A stretch of DNA of 64,000 nucleotides from Pseudomonas taiwanensis DSM 21245 (GCF_000425785.1 NZ_KE384451.1:105873-169872), one strand, 5' to 3'. Shown: positions 40,597 to 50,552, counted from the first letter of the stretch. Translations and numbers: made by a program. The notes: generated by a model from the letters alone, not told the origin.

Positions 40597-42083
40597 TGAC
40601 AATGCCATTGAGCAAGCTTTTCGCCCATGCCAGCCGCGATCCGCTGATTCGTGAGCTGACCCTGGACAGCCGCCATGTGCGCCCTGGTGACCTGTTCCTG
40701 GCTGTGCCAGGCGCGAAGGTCGATGGTCGTGATCATATTGCCGATGCCTTGGCCCGTGGCGCTGCCGCAGTGGCTTATGAAGAGCGTGGCGCCAATGTGC
40801 TGCCGCTGACCGACGTGCCGCTGATCCCGGTCAAGGGCCTGGTTGCCCAGTTGTCCAAGATTGCTGGGCACTTCTATGGTGAACCCAGCCGCCAGTTGAA
40901 CCTGGTGGGTGTTACCGGCACCAACGGCAAGACCAGTGTCACCCAATTGGTGGCCCAGGCGCTCGATCTGCTTGGCCAGCGTTGCGGCCTGATAGGCACC
41001 CTGGGTACTGGTTTCTATGGCGAGTTGCAGAGCGGTCGGCTGACCACGCCAGATCCGATTGCCGTGCAGTCGACCCTTAACGATCTCAAGAAGGGTGGCG
41101 CCAAGGCCGTGGCCATGGAGGTGTCCTCCCATGCGTTGGAGCAGGGGCGTGTCGCTGCGCTGGAATTCGACATCGCGGTCATGACCAACCTGTCCCGCGA
41201 CCATCTGGATTACCACGGCAGCATGGAGGCATACGAGGCCGCCAAGGCCAAGTTGTTCGCATGGCCCAGCCTGCGTTGCCAGGTGGTCAATCTGGATGAT
41301 GATTTCGGTCGACGCCTGGCCGAAGACTATGCCCGCCGCCCGAGTGTCGACCATGTCGAGACCCGGCTGCTCAGTTACAGCCTGGAAAACCCGGACGCTT
41401 CGCTGTTCTGCCGCGAAGCGCATTTCGATGATGATGGCGTGCGCGCCACACTGGTCACTGCCCAGGGCGAACGTATCCTGCGCAGCCAGCTGCTGGGCCG
41501 CTTCAACCTGAGCAACATGCTCGCCGCTGTTGCCACGCTGTTGGCGCTCGAGTACTCGCTTGACGAGATTCTCAAGGTCACCCCTGACTTGCACGGGCCG
41601 GTCGGTCGCATGCAGCGCCTGGGTGGCGGTGACAAGCCGCTGGTGGTGGTCGATTACGCCCACACCCCGGATGCGCTGGAGAAGGTCCTCGAGGCCCTGC
41701 GTCCGCATGCTCACGGCAAGCTGCTATGTCTGTTCGGTTGTGGTGGCGACCGTGATCGCGGTAAGCGCCCGTTGATGGCCGACGTGGCCGAGCGCCTGGC
41801 CGACCGCGTGCTGGTCACTGACGACAACCCGCGTACCGAAGACCCCCTGCGCATCTTCGACGATATTCGCCCCGGTTTCAGCAAGCCGGACGCCGCCGAA
41901 TTCGTCGCCGGTCGCGGTGAAGCCATCGCGCACCTGATCGCAACTGCCGCCGCCGATGACGTGATCGTGCTGGCCGGCAAGGGGCACGAGGACTACCAGG
42001 AGATCAACGGCCAGCGCCACGATTTCTCCGACCTGGTCGAAGCCGAGAAGGCACTTGCAGCCTGGGAGGCTCCGCATGCTTAA
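40593..42083 (+). CDS. murE: UDP-MurNAc-L-Ala-D-Glu:meso-DAP ligase MurE
   Basis: The 496-aa ligase adds meso-diaminopimelate to the peptidoglycan precursor. P-loop GVTGTNGKTSVTQL lies near residue 110, and the DNPR motif (TDDNPRTEDPLR) marks meso-DAP rather than lysine specificity. A KGHEDYQ block is near the C-terminus. The ATG at 40593 overlaps the ftsI stop; in-frame ATGs at 40596 and 40602 are alternatives. The stop overlaps murF by 8 bp. Confidence 0.96.
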   Translation: MMTMPLSKLFAHASRDPLIRELTLDSRHVRPGDLFLAVPGAKVDGRDHIADALARGAAAVAYEERGANVLPLTDVPLIPVKGLVAQLSKIAGHFYGEPSRQLNLVGVTGTNGKTSVTQLVAQALDLLGQRCGLIGTLGTGFYGELQSGRLTTPDPIAVQSTLNDLKKGGAKAVAMEVSSHALEQGRVAALEFDIAVMTNLSRDHLDYHGSMEAYEAAKAKLFAWPSLRCQVVNLDDDFGRRLAEDYARRPSVDHVETRLLSYSLENPDASLFCREAHFDDDGVRATLVTAQGERILRSQLLGRFNLSNMLAAVATLLALEYSLDEILKVTPDLHGPVGRMQRLGGGDKPLVVVDYAHTPDALEKVLEALRPHAHGKLLCLFGCGGDRDRGKRPLMADVAERLADRVLVTDDNPRTEDPLRIFDDIRPGFSKPDAAEFVAGRGEAIAHLIATAAADDVIVLAGKGHEDYQEINGQRHDFSDLVEAEKALAAWEAPHA

Positions 42084-43443
42084 ACCCATGATACTCAGCC
42101 ACCTGACCACTGCACTGAATGCGCGGTTGGTGGGTACCGATGCCAGCTTCAACGGTGTCAGCATCGACAGCCGCAGCGTCAGCGCCGGCCAACTGTTCGT
42201 TGCCTTGACGGGGCCGCGTTTCGACGGCCACGACTACCTGGCTGATGTAAAAGCCAAGGGCGCGGTTGCTGCCTTGGTCGAGCGCGAAATCGCCGATGTC
42301 GAACTCCCCCAACTGGTCGTGGCCGATGCCCGGCTGGCCCTGGGACAGTTGGGTGCATTGAACCGCGCCGAGTTCGACAAGCCGGTCGTGGCGATCACCG
42401 GTTCCAGTGGCAAGACCACGGTCAAGGAAATGCTGGCGGCTATCCTGCGTACGCGTGGGGTAGTACATGCGACCCGTGGCAACCTGAACAACGACTTGGG
42501 CGCGCCGCTGACACTGCTGGAAATCGCCCCCGAGCACAGCGCCGCCGTCATCGAGCTGGGCGCGTCGCGCATTGGCGAAATCCGTTACACCGTGGGCCTC
42601 ACCCAGCCACAGGTGGTCATCATCAACAATGCCGGTACTGCCCACGTGGGTGAGTTCGGTGGGCCGGAGAAAATCGTCGAGGCCAAGGGTGAAATCCTCG
42701 AAGGGCTGGGCGAGGGCGGCACCGCCATCCTCAACCTGGCAGACAAGGCCTTCGAGATCTGGCGCAAGCGTGCCGGCACTCATCGGGTCCTGAGCTTCGC
42801 CCTGGACAACCCGCAGGCGGACTTCCATGCCAGGGATATCGGGCGTGATGCCCGGGGTTGCCCGTCCTTCACCCTGGTGGGGCCAGATGGCAGCGTGCCA
42901 GTGCAGCTCAACCTGCTCGGCACACACAACGTCAGCAACGCCCTCGCGGCCGCGGCCGCGGCCCATGCCGTTGGTCTGAGCCTGCACGGCATCGCCGTCG
43001 GGCTGGGCGCCGTGCAGCCGGTCAAGGGCCGGACTGTGGCGCAGATTGCGCCGAACGGCGTGCGCGTCATCGACGATAGCTACAACGCAAATCCCACCTC
43101 CATGTGCGCGGCCATTGATATACTCGCCGGCTTTTCCGGGCGCACCGTTCTGGTGCTTGGGGATATCGGCGAATTGGGCCAATGGGCCGAGGAAGGTCAC
43201 CGTCAGGTGGGCGACTACGCGCGCGGCAAGGTCGATGCCTTGTATGCGGTGGGAACCAACATGACACACGCGGTCAAAGCGTTCGGCGCCAATGGCCGTC
43301 ACTTCGCAACGCAAGCTGAGCTGATCGACGCCGTTCGCGGCGAGACGGCCAGCGACACCACAATCTTGATCAAGGGCTCGCGCAGCGCTGCGATGGAAAA
43401 CGTCGTGGCGGCTTTGTGCGGTGCCAGCGGGGAGAAACATTAA
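42076..43443 (+). CDS. murF: UDP-MurNAc-tripeptide:D-Ala-D-Ala ligase MurF
   Basis: The 455-aa ligase adds D-Ala-D-Ala to complete the UDP-MurNAc-pentapeptide. Visible are the N-terminal ISIDSRSV-like uridine site (GVSIDSRSVSAGQLFVAL), the P-loop ITGSSGKTTVKEML, IELGASRIGEI, and a VIDDSYNANPTSM block. I start at ATG 42076 with GGGAGG upstream; the reading frame is open 7 codons further into murE. It overlaps mraY by one base. Confidence 0.96.
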   Translation: MLKPMILSHLTTALNARLVGTDASFNGVSIDSRSVSAGQLFVALTGPRFDGHDYLADVKAKGAVAALVEREIADVELPQLVVADARLALGQLGALNRAEFDKPVVAITGSSGKTTVKEMLAAILRTRGVVHATRGNLNNDLGAPLTLLEIAPEHSAAVIELGASRIGEIRYTVGLTQPQVVIINNAGTAHVGEFGGPEKIVEAKGEILEGLGEGGTAILNLADKAFEIWRKRAGTHRVLSFALDNPQADFHARDIGRDARGCPSFTLVGPDGSVPVQLNLLGTHNVSNALAAAAAAHAVGLSLHGIAVGLGAVQPVKGRTVAQIAPNGVRVIDDSYNANPTSMCAAIDILAGFSGRTVLVLGDIGELGQWAEEGHRQVGDYARGKVDALYAVGTNMTHAVKAFGANGRHFATQAELIDAVRGETASDTTILIKGSRSAAMENVVAALCGASGEKH

Positions 43444-44525
43444 TGCTGCTGCTGTTGGCTGAGTATCTGCAACAGTTCCACAAAGGCTTCGCAGTCTTTC
43501 AGTACTTGTCCCTGCGCGGGATTCTCGGTGTACTGACCGCGTTGTCCCTGGCGCTGTGGCTGGGTCCGTGGATGATCCGCACCTTGCAGATTCGCCAGAT
43601 CGGTCAGGCTGTCCGTAACGACGGCCCGCAATCGCACCTGTCCAAGTCCGGCACCCCGACCATGGGCGGTGCCTTGATCCTGTCCGCCATCGGCGTCAGC
43701 ACCCTGTTGTGGGCCGACTTGAGCAATCGTTATGTGTGGGTCGTGCTGATCGTCACCCTGCTGTTCGGTGCCATCGGTTGGGTCGACGACTACCGCAAGG
43801 TGATCGAGAAGAACTCCCGCGGCTTGCCGAGTCGCTGGAAGTATTTCTGGCAGTCGGTGTTCGGCCTGGGAGCCGCGGTCTTCTTGTACAAGACCGCTCC
43901 GACCAGCATCGAGACCACCCTTATCGTGCCATTCCTCAAGGATGTCACCATCCCGCTGGGTATCGGCTTCGTCGTGCTGACGTACTTCGTGATCGTCGGC
44001 TCCAGCAACGCGGTCAACCTGACCGACGGCCTGGATGGCCTGGCCATCATGCCGACCGTGATGGTGGGCGGTGCCCTGGGTATCTTCTGCTACCTGTCGG
44101 GTAACGTGAAATTCGCCGAATACCTGTTGATCCCGTACGTGCCGGGCTCGGGCGAGCTGATCGTGTTCTGCGGCGCGCTGATCGGTGCGGGCCTGGGCTT
44201 CCTTTGGTTCAACACGTATCCGGCCCAGGTCTTCATGGGCGACGTTGGCGCACTGGCACTGGGGGCCGCGCTGGGTACCATCGCCGTGATCGTGCGTCAG
44301 GAAATCGTGCTGTTCATCATGGGCGGCGTGTTTGTCATGGAGACCTTGTCGGTGGTGATTCAGGTCGCCTCCTTCAAGCTCACGGGCAAGCGCGTGTTCC
44401 GCATGGCACCGATCCACCACCACTTTGAACTCAAGGGTTGGCCCGAACCGCGGGTGATCGTCCGTTTCTGGATCATCACCGTGATTCTGGTGCTGATCGG
44501 CCTTGCAACCCTGAAACTGAGGTAG
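43443..44525 (+). CDS. mraY: Phospho-N-acetylmuramoyl-pentapeptide transferase MraY
   Basis: The 360-aa integral membrane enzyme (about ten TM helices) moves phospho-MurNAc-pentapeptide to undecaprenyl phosphate, making lipid I. Key motifs are SGTPTMGGALIL, the acidic pair in GWVDDYRKV, NLTDGLDGLAIMPT, FMGDVGALALG and the C-terminal PIHHHFELKG. The length equals that of E. coli MraY. It joins murF by a 1-base overlap, and murD starts directly after its stop. Confidence 0.97.
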   Translation: MLLLLAEYLQQFHKGFAVFQYLSLRGILGVLTALSLALWLGPWMIRTLQIRQIGQAVRNDGPQSHLSKSGTPTMGGALILSAIGVSTLLWADLSNRYVWVVLIVTLLFGAIGWVDDYRKVIEKNSRGLPSRWKYFWQSVFGLGAAVFLYKTAPTSIETTLIVPFLKDVTIPLGIGFVVLTYFVIVGSSNAVNLTDGLDGLAIMPTVMVGGALGIFCYLSGNVKFAEYLLIPYVPGSGELIVFCGALIGAGLGFLWFNTYPAQVFMGDVGALALGAALGTIAVIVRQEIVLFIMGGVFVMETLSVVIQVASFKLTGKRVFRMAPIHHHFELKGWPEPRVIVRFWIITVILVLIGLATLKLR

Positions 44526-45878
44526 ATGAGCGTGTCACTGATCGCTTCCGACCAATTCCGCATCGTTGTCGGCCTCGGCAAGAGCGGCATGTCCCTGGTT
44601 CGCTTCCTGGCGAACCAGGGCATTGCCTTTGCGGTCGCCGACACCCGCGAGCAACCACCGGAACTGGAAACCCTGCGCCGTGAGTACCCGCAGGTGGAAG
44701 TGCGCTGTGGCGAGCTGGACGTGGACTTCCTGTGCCGCGCCAACGAGTTGTATGTGAGCCCAGGTCTTGCGCTGTCGACCCCGGCGCTGCAGCAGGCGGC
44801 CGCGCGTGGCGTGAAATTGTCGGGTGACATCGAGCTGTTCGCTCGCCACGCCAAGGCGCCGATCGTCGCGATCAGTGGTTCCAACGCCAAGAGCACCGTG
44901 ACTACCCTGGTCGGCGAGATGGCGGCCAAGGCAGGAAAGCGAGTGGCAGTAGGCGGCAACCTCGGCACGCCGGCGCTGGATCTGCTCGCTGATGATGTCG
45001 AGCTGTACGTCCTGGAGTTGTCGAGCTTCCAGCTGGAAACCACCGACCAGCTCAACGCCGAAGTGGCCACGGTACTGAACATCAGCGAAGACCACATGGA
45101 CCGCTACAGCGGGCTGCCGGCCTATCACTTGGCCAAGCACCGTATTTTCCGCGGCGCCCGTCAGGTCGTGGTAAACCGCCAGGATGCGCTGAGCCGCCCG
45201 CTGCCGATCGAAGGTCGCCCCTGCTGGACGTTCGGTCTCAATGCGCCTGACTTCAAGGCATTTGGCCTGCGCGAAGTCGACGGCGAGAAATACCTGGCCT
45301 TCGAGTTCCAGGCCTTGATGCCGGTGCGCGAGCTGAAGGTCCGTGGATCGCACAACCAGAGCAATGCCCTGGCTGCCCTGGCCCTTGGCCATGCTGCTGG
45401 CCTGCCGTTCGAGCCCATGCTCGAAGCCCTGCGTGAATTTGGTGGCCTGGCCCACCGCTGCCAATGGGTACGCGAGCGCAACGGGGTGAACTGGTACGAC
45501 GATTCCAAGGCCACGAACGTGGGGGCGGCCCTGGCGGCCATCGAGGGCCTGGGGGCCGACATCGACGGCAAGCTGGTGCTGATCGCGGGTGGCGACGGCA
45601 AGGGTGCCGATTTCTCTGCCCTGCGCGAACCGGTAGCGCAGTACTGCCGCGCCGTGGTGCTGCTGGGCCGTGATGCCGAGCGCTTGGCCGAGGCTTTGGG
45701 TGATGGCGTGCAGTTGGTGCGGGTCAAGACGCTGGACGAGGCCGTGCACCAATGTGCCGAACTGGCCCGGTCCGGTGACGCCGTCTTGCTGTCGCCTGCC
45801 TGCGCCAGCCTCGATATGTTCAAGAACTTCGAAGAACGCGGGCGCCTGTTCGCCCAGGCGGCGGGAGGGCTTGCATGA
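44526..45878 (+). CDS. murD: UDP-MurNAc-L-Ala:D-Glu ligase MurD
   Basis: The 450-aa ligase adds D-glutamate to UDP-MurNAc-L-Ala. It has a Rossmann-like N-terminal domain (VVGLGKSGMSLVRFL), the P-loop region ISGSNAKSTVTTL, NISEDHMDRY, and HRCQWVRERNGVNWYDDSKA. The P-loop reads SNAKST where most Mur ligases have TNGKST. The ATG at 44526 directly follows mraY; the GTG at 44532 (448 aa) has better Shine-Dalgarno spacing and may be the true start. The stop overlaps ftsW. Confidence 0.95.
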   Translation: MSVSLIASDQFRIVVGLGKSGMSLVRFLANQGIAFAVADTREQPPELETLRREYPQVEVRCGELDVDFLCRANELYVSPGLALSTPALQQAAARGVKLSGDIELFARHAKAPIVAISGSNAKSTVTTLVGEMAAKAGKRVAVGGNLGTPALDLLADDVELYVLELSSFQLETTDQLNAEVATVLNISEDHMDRYSGLPAYHLAKHRIFRGARQVVVNRQDALSRPLPIEGRPCWTFGLNAPDFKAFGLREVDGEKYLAFEFQALMPVRELKVRGSHNQSNALAALALGHAAGLPFEPMLEALREFGGLAHRCQWVRERNGVNWYDDSKATNVGAALAAIEGLGADIDGKLVLIAGGDGKGADFSALREPVAQYCRAVVLLGRDAERLAEALGDGVQLVRVKTLDEAVHQCAELARSGDAVLLSPACASLDMFKNFEERGRLFAQAAGGLA

Positions 45879-47089
45879 TCTTCGGCATCCTCAAGCCATA
45901 CCCGTCGCCGCTGATCAGCGGACGTGGCATCGACCTCGATTTCCCGCTGCTGGCCGGGTGCCTGGCGCTGCTCGGCCTGGGCCTGGTGATGATCACCTCG
46001 GCTTCCTCGGAAGTGGCTGCGGTGCAGTCCGGCAATCCGCTTTATCACATGTTCCGCCACCTGGTTTACGTGGTCCTGGGGCTGGTGGCGTGTGGGGCGA
46101 CCATGATGGTGCCTATCGCTACCTGGCAACGCATGGGCTTCATGATGCTGCTTGGCGCCTTCGGCCTGCTGGTACTGGTGCTGGTGCCAGGTATCGGTCG
46201 CGAAGTGAACGGTTCCATGCGCTGGATCGGCTTCAGTTTCTTCAACGTCCAGCCTTCGGAAATCGCCAAGGTGTTCGTGGTCATCTACCTGGCCGGCTAC
46301 CTGGTAAGGCGGCAGACCGAGGTGCGCGAGACCTGGATGGGCTTCTTCAAGCCCTTCATCGTCCTGCTGCCCATGGCCGCGTTGCTGCTGATGGAGCCGG
46401 ACTTCGGCGCCACCGTGGTCATGATGGGCGCAGCGGCGGCCATGCTGTTCCTCGGCGGGGTGGGGCTGTTCCGTTTCAGCTTGATGGTGGTGCTGGCGGT
46501 AGTGGCGGTGTTCGTGCTGGTGCAGGCACAGCCGTACCGGATGGCCCGTCTGATCACCTTCACCGATCCGTGGTCCGATCAGTTCGGTTCCGGCTACCAG
46601 TTGACCCAGGCGCTGATCGCCTTCGGCCGTGGCGAGTGGCTGGGCGTGGGGCTGGGCAACAGCGTGCAGAAGCAGTTCTACCTGCCCGAAGCGCATACCG
46701 ACTTCGTGTTCTCGGTCCTGGCCGAGGAGCTGGGCGTCGTCGGTTCGCTGGCGACCATCGCTCTGTTCGTGTTCGTCACCGTGCGCGCCCTCTACATCGG
46801 CTTGTGGGCCGAGAAAGCCAAGCAGTTCTTCGCCGCCTACATGGCGTTCGGTCTGGCCTTCCTGTGGATCGGCCAGTTCCTGATCAATATCGGGGTGAAC
46901 GTCGGTCTGTTGCCGACCAAGGGCCTCACCTTGCCGTTCCTCAGCTACGGAGGCAGCTCGCTGGTGATCTGCTGCGCCTGCGTGGGGTTGTTGCTGCGCA
47001 TCGAGTGGGAAAGCCGCACGCACCTGGGTAGCGAGGAACATGAATTCAAGGAAAGCGATTTTGCCGAGGAGACCAGCCATGGCCGCTAA
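45875..47089 (+). CDS. ftsW: Septal peptidoglycan polymerase FtsW (SEDS family)
   Basis: The 404-aa protein has about ten TM helices and SEDS landmarks: MITSASSEVAA in the first external region, GREVNGSMRWIGFSFFNVQP, EPDFGATVVMM, FVFSVLAEELG and a C-terminal LTLPFLSYGGSSLV. It polymerises lipid II at the septum with FtsI. It overlaps murD at the start and murG at the end. The standard murD-ftsW-murG order supports FtsW over RodA. Confidence 0.96.
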   Translation: MIFGILKPYPSPLISGRGIDLDFPLLAGCLALLGLGLVMITSASSEVAAVQSGNPLYHMFRHLVYVVLGLVACGATMMVPIATWQRMGFMMLLGAFGLLVLVLVPGIGREVNGSMRWIGFSFFNVQPSEIAKVFVVIYLAGYLVRRQTEVRETWMGFFKPFIVLLPMAALLLMEPDFGATVVMMGAAAAMLFLGGVGLFRFSLMVVLAVVAVFVLVQAQPYRMARLITFTDPWSDQFGSGYQLTQALIAFGRGEWLGVGLGNSVQKQFYLPEAHTDFVFSVLAEELGVVGSLATIALFVFVTVRALYIGLWAEKAKQFFAAYMAFGLAFLWIGQFLINIGVNVGLLPTKGLTLPFLSYGGSSLVICCACVGLLLRIEWESRTHLGSEEHEFKESDFAEETSHGR

Positions 47090-48158
47090 CGGCAAAAACG
47101 TACTGATCATGGCGGGTGGCACCGGCGGGCATGTATTCCCGGCCCTGGCCTGCGCCCGTGAATTCCAGGCTCGCGGTTACAGCGTGCACTGGCTGGGCAC
47201 GCCGCGCGGCATCGAAAACGAACTGGTGCCACAGGCCGGTCTGCCACTGCACCTGATCCAGGTCAGCGGCCTGCGCGGCAAGGGCAAGCTGTCGTTGCTC
47301 AAGGCACCGTTCACGTTGATCAAGGCTGTGCTTCAGGCACGCCGTATCATTCGGCAGCTCAAGCCGGTATGCGTGCTGGGCTTCGGTGGCTACGTGACCG
47401 GCCCGGGCGGTGTCGCTGCGCGTCTGTGCGGCATACCGTTGGTCATTCACGAGCAGAACGCCCGCGCCGGCACTGCCAACCGCCTGCTGGTACCGCTGTC
47501 GGCACGCGTTTGCGAAGCGTTTCCGAACACCTTCGAGGCCAGCGACAAACGTCGCACCACGGGTAACCCCGTGCGCCCTGAGCTGTTCATGGACGCTCAG
47601 CGTGCGCCTTTGGCCGAGCGCCGGGCCCGCCTGTTGGTCATGGGGGGCAGCCTGGGTGCGGAACCCTTGAACAAATTGTTGCCTAAGGCCCTGTCCGAGG
47701 TGCCCGCGAACCTGCGGCCCGAGGTATTCCACCAGGCCGGCAAGCAGCACGCGCCGATCACCGCCGAGCGTTACCGCGAGGCTGGGGTCCAGGCTCAGGT
47801 CGAACCGTTCATCAAGGACATGGCCCAAGCCTATGCCTGGGCCGATATCGTGGTCTGCCGGGCCGGTGCCCTGACCGTCAGCGAACTCGCGGCGGCTGGC
47901 CTGCCTTCGATGCTGGTGCCCTTGCCCCATGCCATCGACGATCACCAGACCCATAACGCCCAATACCTGTCTCGGGAAGGCGCGGCCTTCCTGATGCCAC
48001 AAGCGACAACTGGCGCAGCGCAGCTCGCTGAACGCCTGAACGAGGTGCTGATGCAACCCGAGAAACTCAACACCATGGCCAGCACCGCACGGAGCCTGGC
48101 CAAACCTGCTGCAACCAGCACCGTGGTCGACATCTGCCTGGAGGTGGCACATGGTTGA
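47079..48158 (+). CDS. murG: UDP-GlcNAc:lipid I GlcNAc transferase MurG
   Basis: The 359-aa GT-B enzyme converts lipid I to lipid II on the inner face of the membrane. Visible are IMAGGTGGHVFPALA with the family's first G-loop, GFGGYVTGPGGVAARL, VIHEQNARAGTANRLL, and the acceptor/donor block CRAGALTVSELAAAGLPS. I start at ATG 47079 with GAGGAG upstream; the extra 13 codons lie inside ftsW. It overlaps murC by 8 bp. Confidence 0.96.
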   Translation: MAANGKNVLIMAGGTGGHVFPALACAREFQARGYSVHWLGTPRGIENELVPQAGLPLHLIQVSGLRGKGKLSLLKAPFTLIKAVLQARRIIRQLKPVCVLGFGGYVTGPGGVAARLCGIPLVIHEQNARAGTANRLLVPLSARVCEAFPNTFEASDKRRTTGNPVRPELFMDAQRAPLAERRARLLVMGGSLGAEPLNKLLPKALSEVPANLRPEVFHQAGKQHAPITAERYREAGVQAQVEPFIKDMAQAYAWADIVVCRAGALTVSELAAAGLPSMLVPLPHAIDDHQTHNAQYLSREGAAFLMPQATTGAAQLAERLNEVLMQPEKLNTMASTARSLAKPAATSTVVDICLEVAHG

Positions 48159-49599
48159 AAGCCAGAAAGCCATGCCCCAGCCGAAAATGGGTCGGATCAA
48201 CCGTATTCACTTCGTCGGTATCGGCGGTGTGGGCATGTGCGGTATTGCCGAAGTGCTGCTCAACCTGGGCTACCAGGTGTCCGGTTCCGACCTGAAGGCC
48301 TCGCCAGTTACCGAGCGCCTGGAATCGTTCGGTGCCCAGATCTTCGTCGGCCACCGTGCCGAGAACGCCGCCAATGCCGACGTGCTGGTCGTGTCCAGCG
48401 CCATCAATCCGGCCAACCCGGAAGTCGCCACCGCACTGGAGCGCCGCATTCCAGTGGTGCCGCGCGCTGAGATGCTTGCCGAGCTGATGCGCTATCGCCA
48501 CGGCGTAGCGGTTGCCGGTACCCACGGCAAGACCACCACCACCAGTCTGCTGGCCTCGGTGTTCGCCGCGGGTGGCCTGGACCCGACCTTCGTCATCGGC
48601 GGGCGCCTGACGGCGGCCGGGACCAACGCGCAGTTGGGCACCAGCCGTTACCTGATCGCCGAAGCCGATGAAAGCGATGCCAGCTTCCTGCACCTGCAGC
48701 CGATGGTCGCGGTAGTCACCAACATCGACGCCGACCACATGGCCACCTATGAAGGCGACTTCAACAAGCTGAAGAAAACCTTCGTGGAGTTCCTGCACAA
48801 CCTGCCGTTCTACGGCCTGGCCGTGATGTGCCTGGACGACCCGGTAGTGCGCGAGATCCTGCCGCAGGTCAAGCGCCCGACGGTCACCTACGGTTTCAGC
48901 GAAGAGGCCGACGTGCGCGCCATCAACGTGCGCCAGCAGGGCATGCAGACCCACTTCACCGTGCTGCGCCGCGACCGCGAGCCGCTGGATGTGTCGGTGA
49001 ACATGCCCGGTAACCACAACGTGTTGAACGCCTTGGCCACCATCGCCATCGCCACTGACGAAGGCATCAGCGACGAAGCCATCGTCCAGGGCTTGTCCGG
49101 CTTCCAGGGCGTGGGGCGGCGCTTCCAGGTCTACGGCGAGCTGCCAGTCGAAGGCGGCAGCGTGATGCTGGTCGACGACTACGGTCACCACCCGACCGAA
49201 GTGGCTGCGGTCATCAAGGCCGTACGTGGCGGCTGGCCAAGCCGTCGACTGGTGATCGTCTACCAGCCGCACCGCTACAGCCGTACCCGTGACCTGTACG
49301 ACGACTTCGTGCAGGTGCTCGGCGACGCCAACGTGCTGCTGTTGATGGAAGTCTACCCGGCCGGCGAAGAGCCGATTCCGGGTGCCGACAGCCGTCAGCT
49401 CTGCCACAGCATCCGTCAGCGCGGCAAGCTCGACCCCATCTATATCGAACGTGGCGTGGAACTCGCGCCGTTGGTCCAGCCGCTGCTGCGCGCCGGCGAC
49501 ATCCTGCTGTGCCAGGGTGCCGGTGATGTCGGCGGTCTGGCCCCGCAATTGATGAAAAGCCCGCTGTTCGCTGGCGCCAAGCAGGAGAAGTCGAAATGA
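48151..49599 (+). CDS. murC: UDP-MurNAc:L-Ala ligase MurC
   Basis: The 482-aa ligase adds the first residue, L-alanine, to UDP-MurNAc. It has a Rossmann-like start IHFVGIGGVGMCGIAEVLLN, P-loop VAGTHGKTTTTSLL, the block EADESDASFLHLQP, and VDDYGHHPTEVAAVI. This is the usual length. It overlaps murG and ddlB (4 bp at the ddlB side), in keeping with tight coupling of the cluster. Confidence 0.97.
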   Translation: MVESQKAMPQPKMGRINRIHFVGIGGVGMCGIAEVLLNLGYQVSGSDLKASPVTERLESFGAQIFVGHRAENAANADVLVVSSAINPANPEVATALERRIPVVPRAEMLAELMRYRHGVAVAGTHGKTTTTSLLASVFAAGGLDPTFVIGGRLTAAGTNAQLGTSRYLIAEADESDASFLHLQPMVAVVTNIDADHMATYEGDFNKLKKTFVEFLHNLPFYGLAVMCLDDPVVREILPQVKRPTVTYGFSEEADVRAINVRQQGMQTHFTVLRRDREPLDVSVNMPGNHNVLNALATIAIATDEGISDEAIVQGLSGFQGVGRRFQVYGELPVEGGSVMLVDDYGHHPTEVAAVIKAVRGGWPSRRLVIVYQPHRYSRTRDLYDDFVQVLGDANVLLLMEVYPAGEEPIPGADSRQLCHSIRQRGKLDPIYIERGVELAPLVQPLLRAGDILLCQGAGDVGGLAPQLMKSPLFAGAKQEKSK

Positions 49600-50552
49600 C
49601 CAGCGCCTACGACAAGCTGCATTCCACCCTCGACGTCAAGGCATTCGGTCGTGTCGCCGTGCTGTACGGCGGCAAGAGCGCCGAGCGCGAGGTGTCGCTG
49701 AAGTCTGGCGCCGCCGTGATCGATGCGCTGACCACTGCCGGTGTGGACGTGGTAGGCATCGATGTGGGTGATGACCTGCTGGCCCGCCTGCAGAGCGAGA
49801 AGATCGACCGCGCCTTCATCATTCTCCACGGCCGTGGCGGTGAAGACGGCAGCATGCAAGGCCTGCTCGAGTGCCTGGGCATCCCTTACACCGGTAGCGG
49901 GATCCTGGCGTCTGCCCTGGCCATGGACAAGCTGCGCACCAAGCAGGTGTGGCAGAGCCTGGGCATTCCGACCCCGCGCCACGCCGTGCTGGCCAGCGAG
50001 AGCGATTGTGTTGCCGCCGGTGCGGAACTGGGCTTCCCGTTGATCGTCAAACCGGCCCATGAAGGTTCAAGTATCGGCATGGCGAAGGTGAACAGCGTGC
50101 AAGAGCTGGTCGCCGCCTGGAAGGACGCCGCCAAGTACGATTCGCAAGTTCTGGTCGAGCAATGGATTCACGGCCCGGAGTTCACCATCGCAGTGTTGCG
50201 CGGCCAGGTGCTGCCTCCGATTGCGCTGGGCACCCCGCACGTGTTCTACGACTACGACGCCAAGTACATTGCCAATGACACCCAGTACCGCATTCCGTGC
50301 GGCCTGGACAGTGCCAAGGAAAAGGAACTGATCGACCTGACCGCGCGCGCCTGCGATGCCATCGGCATCGAAGGCTGGGGGCGGCTGGACGTGATGCAGG
50401 ACGAGCAGGGCCGGTTCTGGCTGCTCGAAGTCAACACCGCACCCGGCATGACCGACCATAGCCTGGTGCCCATGGCGGCGCGCGCGGCCGGCCTGGACTT
50501 CCAGCAACTGGTGCTGGCGATCCTGGCTGAAAGCGTCGTGACGCGAGGTTAA
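49596..50552 (+). CDS. ddlB: D-alanine-D-alanine ligase
   Basis: The 318-aa ATP-grasp enzyme makes D-Ala-D-Ala for MurF. Family motifs are VLYGGKSAEREVSLKSG, HGRGGEDGSMQGLLE, PLIVKPAHEGSSIGMAKV, and LLEVNTAPGMTDHSLVP at the Mg site. By position in the dcw cluster this is the DdlB type. It overlaps murC by 4 bp, and ftsQ starts 5 bp after the stop. Confidence 0.96.
   Translation: MTSAYDKLHSTLDVKAFGRVAVLYGGKSAEREVSLKSGAAVIDALTTAGVDVVGIDVGDDLLARLQSEKIDRAFIILHGRGGEDGSMQGLLECLGIPYTGSGILASALAMDKLRTKQVWQSLGIPTPRHAVLASESDCVAAGAELGFPLIVKPAHEGSSIGMAKVNSVQELVAAWKDAAKYDSQVLVEQWIHGPEFTIAVLRGQVLPPIALGTPHVFYDYDAKYIANDTQYRIPCGLDSAKEKELIDLTARACDAIGIEGWGRLDVMQDEQGRFWLLEVNTAPGMTDHSLVPMAARAAGLDFQQLVLAILAESVVTRG

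Noticed and set aside
38677..40608. A 643-codon minus-strand frame across ftsI
   Set aside because: FtsI is complete with all active-site motifs on the plus strand. The antisense product has only low-complexity composition.
45161..47122. A 653-codon minus-strand frame across murD and ftsW
   Set aside because: It is a codon-bias shadow of two well-supported genes. The translation is His/Gln/Gly-rich without domain features.
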